Positions 55,265-64,000 of a stretch of 64,000 bases of DNA are shown here, piece by piece. The notes under the pieces are model-generated. The model did not search any database, was not told the DNA's origin, and saw only the letters and a list, made by a program, of their open reading frames with translations. The stretch is from Strigops habroptila (Eukaryota > Chordata > Aves > Psittaciformes > Psittacidae). Position numbers and translations under genes: made by a program. Positions within the stretch are counted from its first letter, which is position 1; the number at the start of each line of letters is the position of its first letter. Location of the stretch: assembly GCF_004027225.2 (NCBI RefSeq), contig NC_044298.2:917537-981536 (forward strand), in the 5' to 3' direction.

Positions 55265-55925
55265 TCCCGGGCCCTGGTCCCGGTCCCGGTCCTTGATCCC
55301 GGCCCCTGGTCCCGTCCTCGATCAGGGATCCCAGCTCGATAGTCCTGGTCCTCCATCCCGGTCCCTGATCCCGGCCCCCGATCCCGGTCCGGGTCCTTTA
55401 TCCCAGCCCTAAGTTCCCGTCTCCGACCCCGGCCCCTGATCCCCGTCCAAGTCCTTTATCCCAATCCCTAGTTCCGCTCCCCGATCCCGGCTCTTTATCC
55501 CTGTCCCAGTCCCCGATCCCGGCCCCTGATCCTGGTCGCAGTCCTTTATCCCGGTGCCTAGTTCCGGCCCCCGATCCCGGCCCCACTCCTTTATCCCAGT
55601 CTCTACTTCCCGTTTCCGATCCTAGTCCTTAATCCCGGTCCCAATCCTCTATCCCAGTCCTAACTTCCCGTCTCCGACCCCGGTCCCTGATCCCAGCCCC
55701 AGTCCTTTATCCCAGTCCCTAGTTCCGGTTTTCGATCCCAGTTCTTGATCCCGGTCCCGGTCCTTCATCCCAGTCCCGAGCCCGGTTCTTGAGCCCGGTC
55801 CCAGCCCTTTATCCCAGTCCCTAGTTCCGGCCCCCGATCCCAGTCCTTCATCCGGATCCCGGTCCGGCTCCCTTATCCCAGTCCTAACTTCCCGTTTCCG
55901 ATCCCGATCCCGGTCCCGGTCCTTA
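55265..55925 (+). repeat. Minisatellite between CREB3L4 and SLC39A1
   Basis: Units around CCTTTATCCCAGTCCCTAGT and CCCGATCCCGGTCCCGG, about 40-60 bases, drifted. It fills the divergent intergenic region up to the SLC39A1 5'UTR. Confidence 0.93.
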
Positions 55926-56068
55926 ATCCCGCTGCGGGTCGGGGCCGGGTGAGTCACCGGGGGCCGGGGTGGGGGGGCCCGTCCCAGCCCCGCTTCACGC
56001 CGGGATGCGCAGCGCGGCGGAGGCGGCGGCGCGGAGCTTCCCCCCGGAGCGCTGAGCTCGGGGCCGCG

Positions 56069-58416
56069 ATGGCGGCGGGTGCCGGAGCCTGGAGCCCCGC
56101 GGCGGAGCTCGCCTGGAGCCCGGGGACGGCGCCGCGGCCCCCGCCGGGGCTGGAGGCGAAACTGGGCTCCTTGGTGCTGCTGCTGCTGCTGCCGCTCGCC
56201 TGCGGGCTGGGGCCGCTCTGCTGCTTCCGGCAGCCCCTCGCGGCCGCCGGTAACGGCGACGGGACGGGATGGGGACGGGGGGGGGGATTAACGGGTTTCG
56301 GGGGGGTTATGGGGAACTTGGGGGGTCCTGAGGGGCTCTGGGATGTATCTGGGGGGGATTTAAGGGGTCTGGGGAGTCCAGGGGGGTCTTAAGGAGTTGG
56401 GGTGGTCCAGGGAAGTTTGGGGGGACCAAGGGGGCTCGGAGGGGTAGTAGTAGTCGTAGGGGTCCTGGGGGTGGATAAGGGGGAGGTTGGAGTATCTTAT
56501 GGGAATCAGGGGGTCTGGGGTGTATTTGGGGTTCTGGGGGGGTCCTCAGGGATTTAAGGGGGCTGAGGGGCCCAGGGGGGTCTTAGGGAGTTGGGGGGGT
56601 CCAGGGGAGTTTGGGGGATCCAATGGGGCTCAGTAGCATGGGGGTGGATAAGGAAGTTAGGGGGTCTTGGGGCGCCAGGGGGGTCTCCATCCCCGCCATC
56701 CCATCCTCTTATCCCATCCCTGTTGTCTTCATCGCCATCATCACACAACGGGGATGTGGGGATCCTATGAGTGCAAGATGTATCCGGGGTTCTTGGGGGT
56801 CCAATGGGATTTGGGGGGTTCCCGGGTGTCCAGGGAGCTGGGGGGACACAGGGGCTGTGCTGTGGGTCCCACGGGGGGGGTCTCAGCCCCGTGTTCCCCC
56901 CCCCAGACGCCCGCAGCCCGGTGCTGAGCCTGGTGAGCTGCTTCGCCGGCGGCGTGTTCCTGGGCACGTGTCTGCTGGACCTGCTGCCCGACTACCTGAG
57001 CAGCATCGGTGCTGCGCTGGAGGGGCTGCGCGTCACCGTGAGTGCCCCGGACCCCCCCGGGACAGGGACACCCCCCCCGGGGCAGGGACACCCCTCCCGG
57101 GGCAGGGACACCCCCAGGGAACCCTGCCTCTGGGATTGGGGTCAGATGGGACGGGAGAGTGGGGATGGGGTGGTGAGGAGGGGGATGAGGGGATGGGATA
57201 ATGGGGACGGGATATGGGGATGGGATGAGAGGATGGGATGAGGGGATGGGGAGGTGGGGATGGAGGCAATGAAGATGGGATAAGGAGATTGGATGGTGGG
57301 GGTGAGGTGGCGGGATGGGATGATGAGGATGGAGACAACGGGGATAGGATGATGGGGATGGGATGATGGAGATGGGATGAGGGAGATGGAGACAACAGGG
57401 ATGGGATGATGGAGATGGGGACAACAGGGATGGGATAATGAGGAGGGAGATGAGAGGTGGGGATGGGACCTGTGGGAATGGGAACATGGGGATGGGGACA
57501 GTGAGGATGGGATGATGATGAGAGAGACGAGAGGATGGGATAATGGGGATGGGGGGTCTGGCACCGTGTGGAGGGGATGGAGAGGAGCAGGATGCGAGAG
57601 TGGGAACAGCAGAGACTGGGCCGGAGGGGACGGGCCTCGTGTCCTGCTGTGACTCATGGAAACATCCTCCCTCCATCCGCTGCTTCCCGGCAGCCGCCAG
57701 CCCCGGCTTCCTTCCCCATGGCGGGCAGGGCGCCGGGCGCAGGCGGGCGGTCTCCACCTCCCTTCACCCCTGTCCCCTTCCAGCTGCAATTCCCGCTCGC
57801 GGAGTTCATCCTGGCCATGGGCTTCTTCCTGGTGCTGGTGCTGGAGCAGATCGCGCTGGCTCAGCGGGACCCGGCGCCTGTCGCGGATGAATCGCGCTCC
57901 CTCCTTCCCTCCGCCTCCATCCAGAGCCCGGCGGCGGCGGCGGCGGCGGGGCCCGGCGGAGCCCGCGGCGCGGTGCGGAGCGCGGCGCTGGTGCTGGCGC
58001 TGGCGCTGCACGCCGTGCTGGAGGGGCTGGCGCTGGGGCTGCAGGAGGCGCAGGGCGCGGTGCTGCGGCTCTGCCTGGCGCTGCTGCTGCACAAGGGCGC
58101 CGTCGCCTTCAGCCTGGCGCTGAAGCTGCTGCGGGGGGGGCTGCGCCCGCCCGCCGTCGCCGCCTCCTTGGTGCTCTTCTCCGTCATGTCGCCGTCGGGG
58201 GTCGCGATAGGGGCGGCGGTGGCGGCGGGCGCGGGCCCGCGGCAGAGGCTGTGCCGGGGGGTGCTGGAGGGGCTGGCGACCGGCACCTTCCTCTACGTCA
58301 CCTTCCTGGAGATCCTGCCGCAGGAGCTGGGGGCGCCGCGGCACCGGGTGCCCAAAGTCATCCTGCTGCTGGCGGGCTTCGCGCTCGTCACCGCCATCCT
58401 CTTCCTCAAGATATGA
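56069..58416 (+). CDS. SLC39A1: Zinc transporter ZIP1
   Basis: Plasma-membrane zinc importer of the ZIP family. Three exons in phase: 56069-56249, 56907-57037, 57784-58416. Length is 314 residues (human 324). EAKLGSLVLLLLLPLACGLG is TM1; LVSCFAGGVFLGTCLLDLLP and FPLAEFILAMGFFLVLVLEQ are TM2-3. The variable cytoplasmic loop is Ala/Gly-rich instead of His-rich. The metal site in TM4 is HAVLEGLALGLQ and TM5 has LLLHKG. The end TFLYVTFLEILPQEL is as in human. The His-rich loop motif HWHD of human ZIP1 is absent. Introns 1 and 2 are G-rich minisatellite. Confidence 0.95.
56260..56900 (+). repeat. SLC39A1 intron 1 G-rich degenerate repeats
   Basis: Drifted units around GGGGGGTCTTAGGGAGTTGG and GGTCCAGGGGAGTTTGGGGG. 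Confidence 0.65.
57150..57560 (+). repeat. SLC39A1 intron 2 minisatellite
   Basis: Units around GGGATGGGATGATGGGGATG, roughly 10-20 bases, many copies. Confidence 0.88.
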
Positions 58417-58434
58417 GACCCCCCGTCCCCCTTC

Positions 58435-59462
58435 CCCCGCCCCCCATTCCCTATTCCTCATTCCCCATTCCTCACTCTCCATTCCCTATTCCCCATTCCC
58501 TATTGCCCGTTCCCCGTTCCTTATTCTCTATTTCCTATTCTCTACTCCCTATTCCCCTTTCCCCATTCCCTATTCCTTATTCCCCATTCCCCATTTGCCA
58601 TTCCCTATTCTCCATTCCCTATTCTCCATTCCTCATTCCCTATTCCCCATTCTTCATTCCCCATTCTCCATTCCCCATTCCCCTTTCCCCATTCCCTATT
58701 CCCTATTCCCCATTCCCCATTCCCTATTCCCCATTCCCCATTCCCCATTCCCTATTCTCCATTCCCTGTTCTCCAGTCCCCATTCCCTATTCCCCATTCC
58801 CTATTCCCCATTCTTCATTCCCCATTCCCCTTTCCCCATTCCCCATTCCCTATTCCCTATTCCCCATTCCCCATTCCCCTTTCCCCATTCCCCATTCCCT
58901 ATTCCCCATTCCCCATTCCCCACTCCCCATTCCCTATTCCCCATTCCCTATTCCCCTTTCCCCACTCCCCATTCCCCACTCCCCATTCCCTATTCCCCAT
59001 TCCCCATTCCCCATTCCCCATTCCCCATTCCCCATTCCCCACTCCCCATTCCCCATTCCCCATTCCCCATTCCCTATTCCCCATTCCCTATTCCCCACTC
59101 CCCATTCCCCATTCCCCATTCCCCATTCCCTATTCCCCATTCCCCATTCCCCACTCCCCATTCCCTATTCCCCATTCCCTATTCCCTTTTCCCCACTCCC
59201 CATTCCCCATTCCCCATTCCCCATTCCCCATTCCCCATTCCCCATTCCCTATTCCCCATTCCCCATTCCCCACTCCCCACTCCCCATTCCCCATTCCCCA
59301 TTCCCTATTCCCCATTCCCCATTCCCCATTCCCCACTCCCCATTCCCCACTCCCCATTCCCTATTCCCCATTCCCCATTCCCCATTCCCCATTCCCCACT
59401 CCCCACTCCCCATTCCCCACTCCCTATTCCCTATTCCCCATTCCCCATTCCCTATTCCCTTC
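58435..59462 (+). repeat. 1 kb (CCCCATT)n heptamer array in the SLC39A1 3'UTR
   Basis: About 145 copies of a 7-base unit (CCCCATT, with CCCTATT and CCCCACT variants) starting 20 bases after the stop codon. The only AATAAA downstream is at 59700, so the array is probably transcribed. It generates a long spurious open frame continuous with shadow frames of the gene. Confidence 0.96.
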
Positions 59463-59699
59463 TGCACCCCCAAGTGCCAAAGGGCCCCCCCTCTATCCCA
59501 AGGGGGCCCCCCAATGTCCCGGCGAGGCTCAGCCCCGTGCCTCAGTTTCCTGCTCCGCACAAGGGGAACGGTGCTGCCCCCTAAGGATGAAGGGGGGGGC
59601 TGAGTGTGTGCCCCCCCCCACATACACACACCCATAAGTGCCTTTATAGTATGGGGGGGCTCAGCCTGACCCCCCCAAGTTGGGGAGAGGTGTTGGATG

Positions 59700-59705
59700 A
59701 ATAAA
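59700..59705 (+). terminator. SLC39A1: Poly(A) signal of SLC39A1
   Basis: AATAAA 1.28 kb after the SLC39A1 stop, beyond the heptamer array. Confidence 0.75.
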
Positions 59706-59754
59706 GGACTTGAGCTGATGGTGCTGCCTCTGCCTGGGGGGGTCACATTGTAAC

Positions 59755-60035
59755 CCCCCCATTGGGTTCTATGGGCTGGGGGGGTCCGGGACCCCCAGTT
59801 TTGTGTATGGGGCTATATGGGAGGGGTCACATTGTGTCCCCCCATAGGGCTCTATGGGCTGGGGGGGGGTCCGAAGCCCCCAGTTTTGTGTATGGGGCTG
59901 TATGGGGGGGGTCACATTGTACCCCCCCCATTGGGCTATATGGGCTGGGGGGGTCCGGGACCCCCATTTTTGTGTATGGGGCTATATGGGGGGGTCACAT
60001 TGTACCCCCCATAGAGCTCTATGGGCCGAGGGGGG
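59755..60035 (+). repeat. Minisatellite between SLC39A1 and CRTC2
   Basis: About three and a half units of roughly 85 bases carrying CTATGGGCTGGGGGGGTCCG, CAGTTTTGTGTATGGGGCT and GTCACATTGT. Confidence 0.92.
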
Positions 60036-60110
60036 GGTGTCAGCTGCCCCCTCTCCCCTCCCTCAGCCCCGCCCTCCGCTGGCCTTGCGCCGCCGCGCAG
60101 TGCACGCCGG

Positions 60111-60202
60111 GAGTTGTAGTCAGTCCCTCCCCGTGCTAGGCCGAGGCCTCATTTCCCATCACCCCTTGCGTGCCCGCCGCGAGGGCTGCCGGGACTTGTA
60201 GT
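60111..60202 (-). promoter_or_regulatory. CRTC2: Pair of ZNF143/THAP11-type ACTACAA motifs at the CRTC2 promoter
   Basis: Minus strand ACTACAACTCCCGGC at about 60120-60106 and ACTACAAGTCCCGGC at about 60202-60188. These match the ACTACAA-TCCC element of ZNF143/Ronin-bound housekeeping promoters. They lie about 100-190 bases before the CRTC2 ATG. Confidence 0.65.
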
Positions 60203-60302
60203 CCTTTCGCCCCCTTTACCCCATCGGCGGCAGCTGCCCTCGGACTCCCTTTCCCAGCGTGCCCCGCGGTGGCGGCGGCGGCGGGGCCTGAGCGGAGGGA
60301 AG

Positions 60303-63300
60303 ATGGCGGCGGCGGCGGGCGCGGGGGCCGGGCCCGGGCCCGGTGCGGGCTCCTCGGCCGGTGGCGGCGGCTCCAACCCGCGGAAGTTCAGCGAGAAGAT
60401 CGCGCTGCAGAAGCAGCGGCAGGCGGAGGAGACCGCGGCCTTCGAGGAGGTGATGATGGAGATCTGCTCCACACGGGTGAGCCCAGCCCGGCCCCGCCGC
60501 ACGCAACGGGCCCGGTGCGCCCCGGGCGCCGGGAAACGGCGTGAAACGGGGTGAAACGGCGTTAAACGGGTGCAACCGGATGCGTTATGGGGCGGGGGGG
60601 GGCCGCAATGTGGGTCTATGGAGGGAAAAGAGGGGGTTCGGGGTGTGTGGGGGGAGGAATGGGGGGGGCCTGGTTGTGGGGCGCAATATAGGGTGCGGGG
60701 GTGCAGGGGTGATGGGGCAGCCCCCTATGGGCTGTGTATGGGGGTACCCCCCCCACTATGGGCTGTGCATTGGGGTACCCCCCCACTATGGGCTGTGCAT
60801 GGGGGTATATACGGGGGGTACCCCCCCATGGGCTCTTTGTGGGGTTCCCCCCCCCCCATGGGCCATATATATTGGTACCCCCCCCACTATGGGCTGTGAA
60901 TGGGGGTACTCCCCCCATGGGCTATATATGGGGGTACCCCCCCCATGGGATGTGAATGGGGGTACCCCCTCCATGGGCTCTATATGGGGGTACCCCCCCA
61001 TGGGCTGTGAATGGGGGTACCCCCTCCATGGACTCTATATGGGGGTACCCCCCATGGGCTGTGAATGGGGGTACCCCCCCCCATGGACTCTATATGGGGG
61101 TACCCCCCATGGGCTGTGAATGGGGGTACCCCCCCCATGGGCTCTATATGGGGGTACCCCCCATGGGCTGTTTCTGGGGTGCAGGGGGGTCCCCAGGCTC
61201 GATGTGGGGCCGTTGCCTTGGCCGTGGGGCTCCGCTTCCCGATGCCCATCCCGGCTGGAATCAGCAGCGGTGATGGGGGGGTCGCGGTGCCCTCGGCTCC
61301 AGGGGTGGATCCCGCCGTATCCCGGCCCCCGGAGACAGGGATGGGGCCGGCATTCCCATGGGAAGCAGCGCATGCTCCGTCCCGCCTTCGCTGGGCTGGA
61401 GCTGTCAAATGCATCCCGTCGGGATGGGGAAGGGGATGGGGGGGTGTTCCATGGGGAATGCTGTGCTTTGGGATATGGGGGGGCCGCCGGGATGGTGCCG
61501 CGAGGAGCATCATGCGGTGGGATTCCCGCTGGAGCAGCGAGGCGCTCGGGGTCGCTGGGAACGGGGGTGTCCGGGTTGGGAATGGCGCTGGAAGGCGGGT
61601 TCCCGCCGGTGCCTCTGGCGGCATTCCCAGCTGGGGCAGCGCATCCCGATGGGAGCGGTGGCGGGAGCCTCCCGCAGGTGTTTGCACAGCAAACAGCTGG
61701 TTAATGTGCAGCGGGCCCCGGTTCCCCGCCCTTCCCAATCCCAATCCCAATCCCAATCCCAATCCCGGGACGCTTCCGCTGGGAGCCGATTCCTCACACA
61801 TGGAACCTAAGGAGGGCTTTAGCCCCCATGGCATCCTTAGGGATGGAGCCGCTGCTCCGCCTTGTGCCTTGGGATTCCCGGTGGGAATTTCGGGATACCA
61901 GGAGCCTGCTTTTCGGCTGGATTTCGCTGGAATGACGCTTGGGAATGTGGTGCTCCCGGCTTTGCCATTCCCAAGCTGCCATCCCAACAGGGATCATGGG
62001 GAGCCTGCGTCCCCCGGGACATTCCCGCCTGTTTGTGCCGCTCCGGGATGTCGGTGGGGCCGGAGCCAGGCGGGAGCTGCCCCCCCCCCCCCCCGCTCCC
62101 GGTTTTCCTTCTCCGGAGGCTTTTCCTCCCCCAGCCCGTTATCTCCCGCCCGGCTCCATCCCGCAGCCTTGAGCAGCGCCCCGGGATGAGCCCCGGCGTT
62201 CCCGGCGCTCCGGGCGGGGGGGCGAGGTCCTGCCTGGAAAAGCTGTTGCCTCCAAGGGAGGGGGCTCCGGGATGCTGGGAATTGCGGGGGGGGGATGTGG
62301 CGCTGGGGGCTCAGCACCGTTCCTGCGCCCATGGAGAGGCTGGAAAATCCCAGCGGAGCCTCCTCCGGGCTCGATGGCTGCGATGTGGGGAGGTGCTGAG
62401 CACATCCTGCCCCATTCCCACCCCATTCCCACCCCATTCCCGCCCCATTCCTGCCCTATTACTGCCCTATTCCTGCCCTTTTCCTAGCCCATTCCTTCCC
62501 CATTCCTTCTTCTATTCGTGCCCCATTCCTTCCTCTATTCCTGCCCTATTCCTGCCCCATTCCTTCCCTTATTCCTGCCTTATTCCTGCCCTATTCCCAT
62601 CTCATTCCTGCCCTATTACTGCCCGATTCCTGCCCCATTCCTTCCTCTATTCCTGCCCTATTCCTTCCCTTATTCCTGCCTTATTCCCACCCTATTCCCA
62701 CTCCATTCCCACGCTATTATTGCCCTATTCCTGTCCCATTCCTTCCTCTATTCTTGCCCTGTTCCTGCCCTATTCCTGCCCTATTCCTACCCCATTCCTT
62801 CCTCTATTCCTGCCCTATTCCTTCACTTATTCCTGCCTTATTCCTGCCCTATTCCCATCTCATTCCCACCCAATTCCTGCCCTATTCCTTCCCGTATTCC
62901 TGCCCCATTCCCACCCCATTCCCGCAGCCGCTGGGGCTGCCCGTGCCTCGCTTCGGCATCACCTCCCGCTGGGCGCTGCAGCAGGGAGCTCATTGAGCTC
63001 ATCCCTGGGGATGGGGCTGGCCGGGATGATCCCGGGACCATCCCAGCATCCCGGATCCCTGCTTCCCTGCCTCTCATCCTGCTTTTCCCCCCCCTCGGCC
63101 CCAGTTGCAGGCGCAGAAGCTGCGGCTGGCGCACAGCCGGGGGCCCTACTACAGCGGCTCCCTCCCCAACGTCAACCAGCTGGGCAGCGGCATTCCCGAC
63201 TTCCAGGTGAGCACCGGGATCGGGCATCGCCGGGGGGCAGATCCATGTGGATAGCGGGGAATGGGCTGCGTTGGGCAGGAGCAACAGGGAGCACGGAGCC

Positions 63301-64000
63301 TTCGGGAGCGCTGGGATAAGAGGGAACAGGCTCAAGCTGCGCCAAGGGGGGGTTGTTGGGAAGAGTTTATCCATCTCAGGGGGGGTCGGGATCGGAATGG
63401 GAATGCTGGAGTCTCCATCCGGGGAAGCGTTCCCGCGCCGCGGGTGTGGGTCCGTTAATGGGAATGGCTGGGGGGTCATTCCCTGGTTCCCTGATCCCTC
63501 GGCCTGGCGCTGGCAGCGGGGGGGGCTCATCCCGGCCCCATCCGGCCCCATCCCTGCCCCATCCAGGCCCCATCCCGGCCCCATCCGGCCCCATCCAGCC
63601 CCATCCCGGCCCCATCCAGGCCCCATCCCAGCCCCATCCCGGCCCCATCCAGCCCCATCCCGGCCCCATCCCGGCCCCATCCCGGCCTCCCGTCCCCGCA
63701 GGGCCCGCTGCATTCCCCGCTGGACTCTGCGCGCAGCACCCGGCACCACGGGCTGGTGGAGCGGGTGCAGCGGGACCCGCGCCGGATGGGATCCCCGCTG
63801 CGGAGATACGTGCGGCAGATATCCTTCAGCACGGGCGGCGTTCCCGCGGGATCAGCGCCCATGGGCAGGCAGCGTTCCCGCGGGATCGGCAGCTAAGGGC
63901 AGGCAGCATTCCCTTGGGATCAGCACCCATGGGCAGGCAGCGTTCCCTTGGGATCAGCACTGATGGCCAGGCAGCATTCCCTTGGGATCAGCACCCATGG
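60303..64000 (+). CDS. CRTC2: CREB-regulated transcription coactivator 2 (5' part)
   Basis: cAMP- and calcium-responsive coactivator that binds the CREB bZIP domain and is controlled by SIK phosphorylation. Three exons are in the window: 60303-60476, 63105-63206, 63702-63818, all phase 0 and together 131 residues; the rest lies beyond the edge. The N-terminal CREB-binding helix [20 protein letters not shown] is near-identical to human CRTC2. [25 protein letters not shown] and [19 protein letters not shown] follow. A Gly/Ala-rich extreme N-terminus is as in CRTC2. Exon 3 ends at RRYVRQ, followed by an ATATCCTT donor. Placement after SLC39A1 matches human order. Confidence 0.95.
60725..61180 (+). 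repeat. CRTC2 intron 1 minisatellite A
   Basis: Units around GGGCTGTGAATGGGGGTACC and CCATGGGCTCTATATGGGGG, about 25-55 bases. Confidence 0.95.
61733..61768 (+). repeat. (AATCCC)n hexamer
   Basis: Five to six tandem AATCCC units in CRTC2 intron 1. Confidence 0.85.
62405..62930 (+). repeat. CRTC2 intron 1 minisatellite B
   Basis: Units of about 10-12 bases such as CCTGCCCTATT, CCTTCCTCTATT and CCCACCCCATT, with higher-order blocks repeated (62520-62690 recurs near 62730-62860). Confidence 0.93.
63525..63692 (+). repeat. CRTC2 intron 2 minisatellite
   Basis: Units of about 10 bases, GGCCCCATCC, directly before the acceptor of exon 3. Confidence 0.93.
63830..64000 (+). repeat. Tandem repeat starting CRTC2 intron 3
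   Basis: About four units of roughly 40 bases carrying GGGATCAGCACCCATGGGCA and GGCAGCATTCCCTT; continues past the window edge. Confidence 0.9.

Noticed and set aside
58251-59603. 450-codon frame overlapping the end of SLC39A1
   Set aside because: It is a shadow frame of ZIP1 exon 3 joined to the heptamer array (IPHSPFP repeats).

Overview
This is vertebrate nuclear DNA, most likely from a bird and from a gene-dense, GC-rich microchromosome. Genes are split into many short exons. Nearly every intron and spacer is packed with C-runs, G-runs and locus-specific tandem repeats. The only interspersed repeats I recognise are CR1 LINE 3' ends, some ending in the ATTCTAT-type tail usual for birds. 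I cannot name the species. CDS coordinates below come from splicing by eye; in almost every gene the exon phases add up exactly.

Layout. 228-15583 (+): TPM3, short (non-muscle) promoter, two mutually exclusive exons 6 and three alternative last exons. 15966-19425 (-): DCST1, 16 exons, tail to tail with TPM3. 20153-23537 (+): NEU1 lysosomal sialidase, 6 exons, head to head with DCST1. 24980-28585 (-): a gene I do not recognise, predicted 264-residue type I membrane protein, with a decayed tandem copy of its 3' part at about 23840-24800. 28800-31670: satellite and minisatellite DNA. 31816-37430 (+): CYP21 steroid 21-hydroxylase, 10 exons. 38821-40097 (-): PYCARD (ASC), a pyrin-domain exon plus a CARD exon. 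42852-46758 (+): ECM1, 7 exons. 48186-48855 (-): RPS27. 49818-51197 (+): RAB13. 51770-52979 (+): JTB. 53185-54829 (-): CREB3L4. 56069-58416 (+): SLC39A1. 60303 to window end (+): 5' part of CRTC2.

The RPS27-RAB13-JTB-CREB3L4-SLC39A1-CRTC2 series reproduces human 1q21.3 gene order; TPM3, DCST1 and ECM1 also belong to human 1q21-q22. Inserted among them are NEU1 and CYP21 (human MHC class III, 6p21) and PYCARD (human 16p11). The genes do not form one pathway. They cover actin filaments (TPM3), sperm-egg fusion or ubiquitin ligation (DCST1), lysosomal glycan breakdown (NEU1), steroid synthesis (CYP21), the inflammasome (PYCARD), matrix (ECM1), translation (RPS27), vesicle traffic (RAB13), ER-stress transcription (CREB3L4), zinc import (SLC39A1) and CREB coactivation (CRTC2).

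The most interesting items are the complete-looking PYCARD gene in an avian-type genome, the NEU1/CYP21 placement, the unrecognised membrane-protein gene with its broken tandem copy, and a textbook U12-type AT-AC donor in CRTC2.
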